Shown: one piece after another, positions 34,161 to 45,609 of the stretch
How positions within the stretch are numbered: position 1 is the stretch's first letter
Layout: each line of letters starts with the position of its first letter
NCBI GenBank assembly: GCA_014529385.2
Contig: CM043963.1
Location: 99,554,412 to 99,618,411, forward strand
Reading direction: 5' to 3'
DNA: 64,000 nucleotides
Source: Adiantum capillus-veneris
Lineage: Eukaryota; Streptophyta; Polypodiopsida; Polypodiales; Pteridaceae
Translations under genes and position numbers: made by a program
Notes under the pieces: model-generated
Told to the model about the DNA's origin: nothing
What the model saw: only the letters and a program-made list of their open reading frames with translations
Databases searched by the model: none

Positions 34161-35794
34161 ATGGACCCCTTAAATGTTGAAGCAGAGGAGGAAGTGCCTT
34201 GCTCTGAGGATGCCCCCCAAGACATACTATCTCATTTTCTATACCGCATTAGGCTTCAGCAGCGCGAGACAGAGATCAGGCCGATGTTCAATCTAGATTT
34301 TTCTTTGCATGAGTGGATTGTCTCCGCGCAACATTACCTATCAGGTTTTGAGAAGACCTACCAGCAGCAAACGTCTGGTGGCACTGTCGAGATACAAGGA
34401 GTTCGTGTTGTTCACATGAAGGATATCAATTCGGACTCCTCCAAGAAACACATATTTTCTAGGAGTTGCCTTAAGCTGCTAGTGCACTTGCGGATAACAG
34501 ACTACAAGTGTACACTTCATAACCGAAAGTGTCGAGTGGCTGAATATTATGCAGGTTTTATTTTATATTTGCATTTAATTTTGGATGAGCATGTTGATGC
34601 TGCAGAGGCCTTGCTAGAGGATCAGACTGGGGAGGGTCAAGAGCCCAACTCTCGGGGAAGCCTTGCCTTGCAGGTTTCAGAGGGAGTCCAGCTTCAGGAG
34701 GGTGCTTTGCCTACTAGCGTTCTACCTACCATACCTATTGGTGATTTGCAGTATGTCATGCTTAACGACATTATGGAGCTTTTTGACCTTCGAGAGGACT
34801 ATTGCCTTTCCATTGTGGCATAGAATCTCGAAGAGGATGATGTTGTCATTGACCCTGAGCATGACAAGTATTTTGTTATAGATGCCCATGTAAATGACAA
34901 TGAGTTCGTTGACCCCGCAAGTGCACTTGCCATGATTTACAATGATGTTGCTAGGTATGAGCACACGCTTCCAACAGAAAAGGAGTTCATGGAAGTGCAA
35001 AAAAAGCTAGGGGTTGAAGAAATGGGTAAGGCAAGCACTTCTTCATCATCTTTGGCCTCAACCTCCAATGCGCCCACTGGAGGTCAAGGCGGCATCAACC
35101 TATAGAATGAGGACTTACTTGAGGAAGATGAAAACCAGAAGGTATTCTTTTTTTATTTGCCTTACCTTTTTGATTTCTACTTATCTCATTTCATAACTTT
35201 AATTTGTTGCAGTTGGTGGTCTATGATGATACCTTCATTCCTCGCCCTTGTCGACGAGGCATGGGAGATTTAGGGAAGAATTCCTCTCTCGGCCAATACT
35301 TAAAGAATCTTAAGTATCCAAGTTTTTTGGTCTTCCATTCCTTCTTCTCCAATGACAACGTGGAGCAACCCTTGATGACGTTGAAGACACTTTCAAGATA
35401 TTTAGGAGGGGCGGTCATTAGGTGGAACGCAGATAAAATAATGCTTTTAGAAAAAAAGGCCGCATTGTATATGTTTGGCCAAGGGCCAGGAATGTATGGT
35501 TTGCGTAGTCACTATTTTTTGACCCAAGCAGCATATGGTTTGGCATGCGGAATCACTGGCCCTGTGCAATTACTAGAGTATGACAAGCATGCTATGTTTC
35601 GCAATAAACAACCAATTGCGCATCGACCTACTAAAGAAATGTTGTGTGTGGCTGTGGAGGTGGAGACAAATGTACTGTCGACAAACGAACTTGCAGGACT
35701 AGGTTGCAAAAGACCAAGGCAAGAAGAAGACGATAACACACAGCAGGCAAAAAGGCCAGAATATTTTGTAACTTTTCCTAACGAAGATGAATAA
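34161..35794 (+). pseudogene. Unrecognised two-exon gene with two TAG stops
   Basis: ATG 34161 (MDPLNVEAEEEVPCSED) opens a frame continuing to about 35140 with two in-frame TAGs, 34821-34823 (after LREDYCLSIVA) and 35103-35105 (after GGQGGINL). A donor (AACCAGAAG|GTATTC) and acceptor (ttaatttgttgcag, ending 35213) define an intron of about 73 bp. The second exon (LVVYDDTFIPRPCRRGMGDL) runs to the stop at 35792-35794 and ends with a basic/acidic tail (KRPRQEEDDNTQQAKRP), a possible nuclear signal. Joined across the TAGs it would be about 515 residues. A 51-nt GT...AG segment at about 34555-34605 could be a small extra intron. I see no known domain. Divergent from the H3/Ulp1-like gene and convergent with the transposase-like gene. 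Both stops could derive from CAG. Confidence 0.55.
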
Positions 35795-36114
35795 TAGATA
35801 AGCTCCAATGTATATTGTCGATGCCAAAAAATAGTACATTTTCTATCAAAACAATGAGTACATTATGTTTCTCACTTTTGTGACCGGTTGTCTTCTCTTG
35901 GCACAAAAAATTATATTGTGTTACAATGCGCTATCTTTAGGAAGTCTCAAACAACTTGGGTCGGAGTTGTCCAAGTTTTTCCAATGCGTTCTTTTTGAAG
36001 TCGCCACTCTGCATGTCGCGATGCCACAGAAGATGCCTCCCATATTTCCTTCTTCTGTCGTTTGCTTGCTAATCTCATTGCTTGGCCAATCTAACTGTCT
36101 TTGACACATTCCTT

Positions 36115-38649
36115 TCAGTGTGTTCTATGCATAAGTTTTCGATAAGTCCATTGATGTAGTTCCTCCAAACTGTTGGCTTTGTTTGCACCACCTCCGTGCG
36201 ACAAGTGTGGCTGAAATAGCCAGTACGGGCTTTGGTAGTGAGTTTTCTCCATACCTTGTGTAGACCATATAGCCAATCTACCATAGTGCCTAGCAAACCA
36301 AGGCATGTGGTTGCATATGATATGCTGCAAGAAAAAACCAGCCTATTGTTTATATGTAAATATATAATCACAATTTTATCAAATAAAGTAATATACCATG
36401 TAATGAGTTATGTGTTGATTTGTCCATGCAGCTATGAAAGACATGTGGAAGGTCTCAAGAGCGTCTTGAAAGAATGTATAGTCAGTATCTCTCCAAGTAT
36501 TGAGCTCACAAAACTTGAATATGGAATCCAAACTTTTCCACGCGTTCCCTTTGTAAGTCCTTGCACCATTGTCTGCGTGGTCAACCAGTGCATTGTGCAG
36601 GTTTCTCCATCGGTTGTATCTCAATGTCAACCTTTCCTGAGCACTTTGGCTTTTGCGTTGTCTGCCACTTGTTGGCATCGACAAGAAGAGACGGGCTTTC
36701 ACACCACCAATAGACAACTTCTTTGGCACATCTCGACCATTCTTAGACCTCTTCTCGTCCTGCTCTATTTTCACATGTCCTCCATGCAAGCCCATATCTG
36801 AGAAAACTGTTTCCAATGATAATATAGCCCTTTGTTTTGCTGATGCTGGCCGAGTGGTCCAAGAAAAACAAATGTACAGAAACATAAGTTTCTCAATGAT
36901 TCTGCAGAGTGCATGCATCGTGCAAAAATGTACTCTGGATAGTGGAATATCCAACACTGGGCGGAAGTTAAGGTCCTGCAAGTGCCTGTCCGGTGCTCTC
37001 CTCCAATTTCTTTTGTCAAGACCAATGACTCCTCCCATGCAATACAAACAAGGGCTTTTACTTGTTGCTCCTTTTGAGATGTTGTACATACACTTTAGGG
37101 TTTTGAGTCTCCAACCATATGCCACTCTACTGTGTATAAACCCATGCCTAATACATCGAGTGTCTTTCCATTTCTTTGTTTGCTTATGACTTCAGGAATA
37201 CTTGTTTGATGGTGGAAAACCCAGTTAAGAATATCGAAATTCTCTGCAGGCACCTGAAATGGGAAAACCAAACCAATCAAATGAAACATGTCTAACCATT
37301 TTTTTAAGCAAAAACTTGTTGATATCAAACCTTGAATGTGGCTAATAAGAAAATATTGTTTTCGGATTGCACGCTAAAGTTTCTAGGGTCGTCTGAAGCA
37401 ATGCTTTCATCTAATGCTCTATTCATAAGTGTTATTGTGACACGCTCAACCTTTGTCTCTTTCACTAGCTCACACTCATCCAGTTTAAGCACAAACTTCA
37501 AGACTCCATTGCATTCCTCTTTAGAAACCTCGAACAATTGAACAATATATGTCTGCAAAGCTACTAAATCATAAAATATATTATTGTATTTGTCATAGAC
37601 CACTTCCTCTGCTGATGGCGATCTGTACATTGCTTCAATGTGAAAAGGAGTGCCCAATGTCCGAAGCACTTCCTAGTTGACCTTCAGTCTTGTCTTTCGA
37701 ATGGAGAAAGGATTTGGCAGCAACGTGTGCTTGAGATTGAACTTCTTACTTTGCTGCTGCATAGTTCTGTAAATAAAAAATTAAGTAAATGGACTATTTC
37801 CAAGTTTTCAAATGCTACACATATCCAATATACCTAAAAATTGCAGGCATTTGATTTGACAGGTGAAGACAATTGATTCAAACACCATACATACCTAAAA
37901 ATTGCAGAATAACCTTTGTTGGATATTCCGGCTTCATCTAGAATTGACTGAACATCAGGTGTTTGGAGTTGATTCTATTTCAAAAGAGTGTCAAGTTGAT
38001 TAGCAACAATCTTGCAGTAGCGCTTATCGTCCAAAAGTCCGGCGACATCTTTGCGTTTTAGTATGGGACCATAAGGAATTGAAGAAGTTGGTGTGTTGCT
38101 GTCAATATTTGACTGAGGATGTAGCAACGATCTAAGCATAAATATTAAAAGTAAGATATTAAACTACAAATGTAAAGATGAATTAAACCTGCTTGAATGA
38201 TAATATTACTTGATTGCTTTAACCCTCTTCTTCAAACCCCCAGAACCAACCTTCAGTTGTTCAATGTCTCGTAAGCGTCGTTCTCTTAACCAAGGACCCA
38301 AGACAGTATTTTTTTCTCTGAGATTCTGCGTGAGCTGCGTGATGCTTTCATCCTTGCCTTTCAGTTGTTGAGCGCACTCTGTCACAGTTTGCTTCAAGCA
38401 AAAGTTTTCTTTGTGTTCAAGGTCTCTCTCAAGCTTAAGAATATCACTTTTGGCCGCCAAATGCTTGGTGTAGCCATATAAACGAGAATAACCGTCTTCT
38501 ACATAGTTCAACAATGCCGTTATGTTTCTGAATGGTGGAGTTGAGTTGGTGATAGGATGCTCAGGATATATCTTGCCATCCACCGAAAGATCGACGCTTT
38601 TTTTACTTTGAAATCTGAATTTCTCTTTTGAAGCTTCGGAAAGGATGCC
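36115..38649 (-). pseudogene. Spliced DDE (RNase H-like) transposase gene with coiled-coil start, broken
   Basis: Exons on the minus strand: open to 38210; 38131-37895; 37766-37331; 37253-36397; 36324 to the stop near 36115. Introns are 78, 128, 77 and 72 bp with GT-AG ends, and all junctions keep frame. The first exon is helical and charged (RDLEHKENFCLKQTVTECAQ), likely a coiled coil. The core fits a DDE pattern: KLDECEL (first Asp), MVGDSK just before TLKCMYNISKG (second Asp), a PCLYC zinc-type pair, then WSTQGMEKTH (candidate Glu), like animal transposases with an S-x-Q-x-x-E-x-x-H end. Breaks: TAG at 37977-37975 and 37675-37673, and a one-base frameshift at about 37105 inside the second-Asp motif. 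The start codon is not identified. It is the transposase-like gene nearest the right TIR, so it is the best candidate for the enzyme of the giant element. Confidence 0.65.
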
Positions 38650-38659
38650 TCACTTATTC

Positions 38660-39132
38660 TTCTTGTGGAGGGGCTCATATTCTCTGGACAGTTCGATATG
38701 CATATGATACACATCGTTTTGACTCCTCGTATAGTTCTGTGTGAAGATGATAATGACATTGAGACGACTTGGTGAATGAGAAAGCTCAAAACAAAGGAGA
38801 GCGCAAGAGTGGAGCAAATGGAAGAGAGCTCAAGGGAAGAGACTGCGCGCAAGCGGAAAGCAAGAGAGACGCGAAACTGAGGAGAAGAATAACATTCAAG
38901 GCACCTCGTTGAGCGCCAAATCTTAGTTTTGAAAAATCCAAAAGATTGAGATAATCAGCGTTCAATTCGGAGCCGTCGTATGTTATCATTGTCTGAACAC
39001 TTTTTGAGAGTTTTAATAAACGTACCCCCCAAATCTGATATCCGAGTTTCTTTTTAAGTGAATATCAAAAATGAAATTAGGGACTTTTTATTATCTCTCT
39101 CTAAGCTGACCTGGCATTTCTTATAAGGCCCA
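38660..39132. other. Subterminal region at the right end of the giant element
   Basis: No convincing exon was found, though an upstream exon of the transposase-like gene could be here. AT-rich from about 39000. Confidence 0.35.
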
Positions 39133-39156
39133 TTTTTTAGTCCAAACTTTTCCTAA
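39133..39156 (-). repeat. Right terminal inverted repeat of the giant element
   Basis: TTTTTT then AGTCCAAACTTTTCCTAA, exact reverse complement of 838-855. Immediately outside, the retrotransposon-related sequence 'attctctcttcg' resumes. Confidence 0.7.
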
Positions 39157-40710
39157 TATGATTCTCTCTTCGTCTCTCTCACACACAAAGAGGCTCAGGG
39201 AGGGAGACGCATCTCAAACGCCGGTACCAGATTGTTGGAACAAAGCAAAGAGAAGAAGGAGAAAAAGGGAAAGAACAAGCAAGAAAAATCGATGCAGTTT
39301 GCTTCAATTGCTGCCAAGAGCATCATCAACAACACCATCAAGCCTCGACTACAAAGACTCCGTCAGCATGAACATGACAAGCAACCAAAGCTTGGGCAAC
39401 CTTCACAATCACCTCTGCATGGCCCTCTCTATAGAGAGGCAAGAAAAGAGACACGGTGTCATCAAAAAACCTCGATGGATCCCAGCACTCTCCTCCTTGA
39501 AAACCCCCTCCTCGACCTTCTTCCTCTTCCCGAACCTGCCACAAACTGCTCCCAAAAACTCGTCAAAAAATTGTCCCCTTGGGCGTGTGTAACTCCCCCT
39601 TTTCTTGAGATCTTCCCATGCTATTCTCGGATTTCCCCTTTGCATGAACCAGCCCTGCCAACTCGGTTTGTCTTGAGCCCCACACCATGTATATGAGCCA
39701 CCCCTTCATTATGGCCTCAAGCCTCATAGTCATGACGATGTGACTGTGGGCACTCCCCCTTATCAAAAGGGTTTGCGACTTTATGGCACATGCGGACAAC
39801 ACCCCTTACTGCATCGCCACATCATCACCTGCTACGCAAGGGCTCCGCCGTCGCTGTTGGACACCCAAAGTGCCTCCACTGCAGCACCGCCATAGATTCA
39901 AGGAAATTCCATGCCATGTGATGCTTGTGAAGGGTTCCACATATGGGCTATATACCCTAGCCCTAGCTTCCAAGCCCTCCTTACCGCATGTGGGATAAAG
40001 CAGCCCCGCCATGTGTCACTCCTTCGCCCCTTGGCCTTCAAGGTCCAAAAACTCCACAAAATCCCAAAAAATTATATCTTTCTTCCCCAACTTCTACCTG
40101 CTCCCAGTCCCTGCCCAGTTATCAGTAGATAGTCGAGCCGTAAGTTTCCATCAAAATCTATCATTCCGGACTTCAAACTCACCTATGTGCTCTGCACTTT
40201 GACTCTCCCGAGACTACAAACTAAAGCCGATAAAATTGGCCAACTTCATCTGTCACCACCCCGCAGGCAGCTGACACCAATTTCAACTTGCACTATCTTC
40301 CTGATTCGGGTCTTGATTGACGCACAGTCACTTTGTGCTGACTTTACACCGTGCACACCACATCCTAGAACCCCCTTCAGCTTCAAAGAACACCAGATTG
40401 TACATTTCTTGATGTGGACAAACTGGCACCACCCCGACCCCTAGCAAAACTTTGACTATTAATATCTTAACATCCGGGACTCAGATTGCCTATTTGAAAA
40501 GACCAACAGGCTCCATAAATCAAGGTCTACACACTCATATCCCCAAACAGGCTTGGACTACCTGGCATCACTTGGCCTATCCACCTCGAATCTGCAATCA
40601 CCTCCTACTTCAAACTACCATAACTTGGGCATCATGGATTTTCTTGATGATCTATCTGGACCTGCTCCTTTAACACTTCAAGCTCTACATATCTGGGCTA
40701 AAAACCAATG
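39157..40710 (-). mobile_element. LTR-retrotransposon relic, right half of the interrupted copy
   Basis: 39165-39960 aligns with 42845-43640 ('acacacaaagaggctc', 'gacgcatctcaaacg', 'accatcaagcctcgactaca', 'tgatgcttgtgaagggt', 'cacatatgggctatatacc'). Similarity resumes at 40655-40705 ('cacttcaagctctacatat', 'gggctaaaaac') after about 700 bp absent from the other copy. Read on minus, the sequence ends in CAACA followed by ATC and TGGTACCGGCG, suggesting an LTR end and primer-binding site near 39236. ORFs on both strands are short and unconvincing. Confidence 0.6.
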
Positions 40711-40719
40711 CTAACCACG

Positions 40720-41480
40720 ATATAGGTGATGCGAGGGCTAGCCCCTCTACAAGTGGAGAGTCTAGTGCCATGAGCATGTTCTATGGTAAAGAAAAGGTAT
40801 GTTGAGGGTGAGTCCAAGCTGGCATGCACCACATGGTTAAAGTGTATGCTTGTAAGTGCATCAGTGAGGTATGTTATCTTCTGCCAGATACGGAGTTCCA
40901 TGGAGATGAATGCTGCTTTACATGGTTGGGAGGGAGGGGCAGAATTTTTGGTTGGTGCAGGTAGTATGGTTATAGGGCAAGATGTATCAATGAGGCAAGT
41001 AAATGTGTGGAGAAGTGCTAAGGTGATCTGGGCATACTGCAGTGCACGTATGGTCGAGGACATGGGTGACTACTGGATGGTGCTACAGATGGATGGAGGG
41101 AGTTGTTGTAAAGTTTTTGATCTAGGTGGAAGCTATATGATGCAGGGGGTGGAGCAACCCACATGAGTTTTGGAAATCACATACATATGGTAGGCTTTTT
41201 GTGGTTTTCTCACAATTTTGGGTAGTGTTTGCCAGTTTTTGCAGTTGGTAAAAAATAAGGCAGTTTTTGGTTGAACATGAATGTTCAACAAGGGGGTTGG
41301 GTAATGATGGTGCAGTCAAAGTGTGTTGACCCTAGCAAAGGGCACAAACAATAATGTGTATGATTGTAGAGGCATGACAGAGGGCTAGAGAAGATGGGAA
41401 GATCCTGGGCAAGCAAGTAACAAAGGAAATGTATGCTTTGTGTGGTTTTATAGGCCAAAAAGTCTTTGGATAAGACCTGA
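40720..41480 (+). repeat. Arm of a long imperfect inverted repeat (partner at 43.7-44.35 kb)
   Basis: 'atgatgcagggggtggagca', 'ggttgaacatgaatgttcaa', 'tgatggtgcagtc' and 'tgctttgtgtggttttatag' here occur in reverse complement and reverse order at 44340 to 43715. Short ORFs across it (for example 40783-41166) have no recognised domain. Likely two copies of one retroelement segment in opposite orientation. Confidence 0.65.
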
Positions 41481-41736
41481 TAGGGTGGAAAGTGAAGAAT
41501 GTTAAAGGAGCTTCACTCTCACAACATACCTAATCCAAAGGGCCTGTATTTATAACATCATCCTGGTAATCCATAGATATCTCTAGTTGCATTTCTCTTT
41601 CCTCAACAACCATCACATCATGAGCATCGATAAGATGCCCAACCCCCTTGGTTTTTTCTTCATCATCATCCCCCTCTCAACTTGGTAGTCTAGCTTGGCT
41701 ATCCATAGACCCAAATTCATCCTCCTTTGTAGATCG

Positions 41737-42553
41737 TTAAGCCAATTGCACCACAACGTCAATTTCCATTGCTACCTTCATCGACATGGTCACCAATAGA
41801 GCACTGCATGTCACCTTGGACAACATATCCTCTCTCACTTGCTTTGGCACTTCAACTTGTTCTTCTTCCATATTGGCTATGACCACATCATCAACTAAAC
41901 AAGAAGGCATCTCTACCTTTACGATCATTGGCTCATATGACTTGGTATCCTCGTCATAGGATGTGGGCTCATCCGGTCCATCTTCCTCACCTGTCTCCCA
42001 GAAATGGGAACTGGAATCTCCATCTTCATTAGCATCATACACTGACTCGGTATCATCATCTTCAACCGCTTCCTGCTCCACAAAAGCTTGACCCTTGTCT
42101 AGGATTTTCACACTTTTGGTCTTCCACCTTATCTCTGATCCTCGGATGCAAACACTCAAGAAACTTTGATAGCTTCAAAAACTGATTGCCTTTCGCCCTA
42201 GTGGAAACCTCCAACTGTTTCCAACATGCTTCAAACTGCTCAAGCAAAATAGAGAAATCCTTACTTACGTCTTGGCGTACCGCTTTCAGCTTTGCACCAA
42301 CCTCTGTCAGGGTGATCACTTCTCGAAACTGCTCCAAAAACTACCTTTGCAATTTTTTCCATGAACTTTGACCATCATCCTTCAAATCATCGTACCAAAT
42401 CTTTGCACGTCCACGCATCAACAGTGGTACCATATGCAGCTTCTCCGCATCTGTCAACATATGCATCGACATAATCCATAATTCAAAATTTGCTAACCAA
42501 TCCTCAGGGTCTTCAACACCTGTAAATATGGGGCAAAAACCTAGCTCCATCAT
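41737..42553 (-). pseudogene. Retrotransposon gag-like gene, frameshifted
   Basis: The frame 42553-42341 carries a Retrotrans_gag-type signature: FTGVEDPEDWLANFELW, then MRGRAKIWYDDLKDDGQ and SSWKKL. The next frame (42337-42062) continues with coiled helices (EQFEACWKQLEVSTRAKGNQ), and 42159-41737 with an acidic tail (DESVYDAN-type, DEPTSYDEDTKSYEPM). At least two frame changes are needed. Gag builds the virus-like particle; no pol domain is seen nearby, so the element is gag-only or deleted. It lies just downstream, on minus, of the LTR-like copy at 42.7-43.7 kb. Confidence 0.65.
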
Positions 42554-42659
42554 CTCTGCTATCTTCTAACACCACTCCCAAATTTTTTGACCATCTGCCA
42601 ACCACTTTTCAGCTCTCTAACACCGCTTTAATCTTCAAATTGGAGCATCGGTGCTCCTT

Positions 42660-43672
42660 TGTGGGGGCACCAGAAGATGGATAGGGGGAAGGGGGAACAC
42701 ACTCAACACACAAACAGAACGCCTCTTTATAGCCCAGGATAATCATGGCACCCCAATCCACTAGATTTCACCTTCAAAACTCGCACAACTGGTAGTAGAC
42801 CACACCATATTTTTCTTGTTTACGACCGTGCCACAACATACACCATTCTCTCTTCCTCTATTACACACACATAGAGGCTCGGGGAGGCACACGCATCTCA
42901 AACGTCGGCACCAGATTGTTGGAATAGAGCAAAGAGAAGAAGGGGGGAAAGGGTTTTCTTCAATTGCTACCAAGAGCATCATCTACAACACCATCAAGCC
43001 TCGACTACAAAGACTACCTCGGCATGAACACAACAAGCAACAAAAGCTTCAGTAACCTTCAAATTCACCTACACTAGGTCCTCTGTCTAGAGAGGCAAGA
43101 AAAGAGAAGTAATGTCGTCAAAAAAACTCTTTGGCTACGAGCACTTTCCTCCTTGAAAAACCCCTCATCGACCTCCTTCCTCTTTCCCAACAAGAGCTTC
43201 CTTGAAGCTCCCAAAAACTTGCCAAAAAGTTGCCCCCTTGGGCATGTGTAGCTCCCCCTTTTCTTGAGATCCCCTCGTGCTATTGTTTGACTGCCCCTTT
43301 GCATGAACCAACCCTGCCAACTCGGTTTGTCTTCAGCCCCACGCCATGCATATGAGCCACCCCTTAATTATGGCCTCAAGCCTCATAGTCACAGCATTGA
43401 GACTGTAGGCACTCCCCCTTATCAAAAGGGCTAGCGGCTTTATAGCACACACGTGCAACGCCCCTTACCGCACCTCCATGTCATCACCTACTATGCGAGG
43501 GTGGCGTCGCCGACGCACGCCCGAAGTGCCACCACTGCAGTGTGGGCAGCGCCACCATAGCTTCTAGCTCCCAAGGAACTCCCACGCCATGTGATGCTTG
43601 TGAAGGGTGCCACATATGGGCTATATACCTGCTCCTTTATCACTTCAAGCTCTACATATATGGGCTAAAAAC
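42660..43672 (-). mobile_element. LTR and leader of the gag-only retrotransposon; intact relative of the interrupted site
   Basis: Direct relative of 39165-40705 with an internal deletion of about 700 bp, and contiguous across the point where the 38-kb block is inserted in the other copy (about 42845). On minus it ends in CAACA, then ATC and TGGTGCCGACG (possible primer-binding site at about 42910). A TATA-like box (ctataaag) lies near 42730, and the gag-like frame begins 42553. Confidence 0.6.
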
Positions 43673-43714
43673 TAGCACCTTAAACTTTCTTCACTTGCCA
43701 CCATGTCCTATCCA

Positions 43715-44345
43715 TAGCTTTTTTGGCCTATAAAACCATACAAAGCATACATTTTCTCTATCCCTGGCCTGCCCATGCTCTTCCCATCTGCTCTAACCCT
43801 CTGCCATGCATCTACAACCATACACATTACTGCTTGTGCCTTCTGCTAGGGTCGACACACTTTGGTTGCACCAACATCCATATCTTTCACATTGTGGCTC
43901 TGTTTGATGAGCCATTTGGGCTTGCTTGTAGACCACTTCAAGCTCTACATATCCAAGAAAAAAACCATCTCTATGACTACCTTTAATTGACACCCCATTA
44001 GGCTCTTTTTGGAGTCCTTTTCGGCCTATAAGCCACATCAGACATACAGAACCACTGCTATCTACTTGCCCAAGTTCTTTCTATCTACTTTAGCTCTTTT
44101 TCATGCACCTAATAACCTGCACATACCTACTAGCACCATCTTTTGTGGTTGAACAACTTTGGTTTGCACCATCATTGCCCACCCCCTCATTGAACATTTA
44201 TGTTCAACCACAAAACATATTTAATCCACTTCTAGCTGCAAACACTGGCACACACTATCAGAAAACCAAAACTAGATATACAAAAAAAAAAATTATACCC
44301 TACTGTCAAACCTTCAAGTGGGTTGCCCCACCCCCTGCATCACAT
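43715..44345 (-). repeat. Second arm of the long inverted repeat
   Basis: Reverse-complement partner of 40.72-41.48 kb, with several indels. Also contains 'ttcaagctctacatatcc', shared with the LTR copies. No gene seen. 44350-45280 likewise lacks a recognised domain. Confidence 0.6.
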
Positions 44346-45609
44346 AGTCCCCTCCTGGATCAGAAACCTGCCATTGGTCCCTTCCACCCATCTGTTATAG
44401 CTTTCCATAGTGTCGTACCTTAGCGTGTAGACCATCCTCCTTATAGGCCACCCATGGCAGCCTGTCTTCAGCACACCAAGCATTTGTTTGCATCCAAACA
44501 TCTTCAAATAGAGCACCGTCGTGCTCACCACCTTGCTCAACAAGAACATCTAACATACTTGACATATCTGACAACATACCTCATACTCCCTCCCAACCAA
44601 AAAAAGTGGAGGCTTCATCCAAGGACTTTTGCACCTATTTGACCAACCACTGCACAGCTATTTCTACCATCATACCCATCAACTAGAACTCACATACCTT
44701 TAGGGGGAGCAAAGCTACCACTTGGAATTATCCTTTGTCCACCATAGACCATGTCTACTACATTGGAAGCAACACAATGTTTGGCTCCATCCTCTCTTCT
44801 TTAGCGGTTATACACTTGATTCCACCATCATCAAGCCCTTTTCCTTCCATCACCTCCTCCTCAAGGTCAATGAGCACTATTTTCTTGTCAGCATCACCTG
44901 CTTTCTCTCCAATCACCTTTTCTACTACTACATCATGATCTACAAAGTAGAGAAAAACTCTCCCTACACCACATTATCTTGGTCTTCTCCAAGAATACCA
45001 GCTTGCACTCCTCCTTGCTCTTCACACATGTCGATCGTATCTCCATGAAATTGAATAAGATCAAACTCTTTATACCTTGATTGGGTTGACTCTATTTTCC
45101 AACTCCTATCTACATCCATAGAGCTACTATCACACGACACATCCTCGTCTTTAGTTTTTAGCTCAAGAATCTCCTACAACTTCATAGCTTTGATTTCATC
45201 TACAAACCATACTCTTTGCTCTCTAGCATTGTTCAATAGAGATTGAACAACCATACCTCAATTTGGTAGCACTTCTCTTGTCTAATTTGGAACTACATTC
45301 ACCTCTTGCAGAACTAGAGCTGCTCTCTTTGGAATCCTCTGTATGGGAATCAACCCATCTCTCTGTAGCCCCAACACCCTTGATTCTTCTCGTACAAGCA
45401 CCTCCCTTTGCACCACTTTTTTCTCAACTTCCATTGCTTCAATCTGCTTCAACATCACCACTTCTGGGAAACTCTGCCTCACCTACCACTTCTTCAAAAT
45501 TTTATTGGTCTGCCCTTTCCCTAGAGCCACCGCTTCCTTGTATGACACCGGGCCATCTAGATCTACCTTGTATCGCACTTCTTCATGCAAGCAGTCAAAA
45601 AAAAATTGC

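Larger units (their letters stand above)
838..39156. mobile_element. Giant TIR-bounded DNA transposon (or nested block), about 38.3 kb
   Basis: The two ends carry an exact 18-bp inverted repeat, TTAGGAAAAGTTTGGACT at 838-855 and its reverse complement at 39139-39156. Both ends continue with a run of A and, further in, share TTAGAGAGAGA and an 'atacgacg' stretch. The outer flanks are the two halves of a single LTR-retrotransposon sequence that is uninterrupted at about 42.67-42.95 kb. If the ends are GGAAAAG...CTTTTCC (841 and 39153), both flanks carry TA, a possible 2-bp target duplication. Inside are two transposase-like genes, an H3-like/Ulp1-like gene, a ParB/methyltransferase-like gene, HAD phosphatase-like genes and palindromic repeat arrays. 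Alternatives are several nested insertions or chance TIRs; the flank continuity argues for at least one outer insertion spanning the interval. Confidence 0.65.

Noticed and set aside
37331-37837. Plus-strand frames opposite the transposase-like exons
   Set aside because: Shadows; the minus strand gives consistent splicing and DDE-type motifs.
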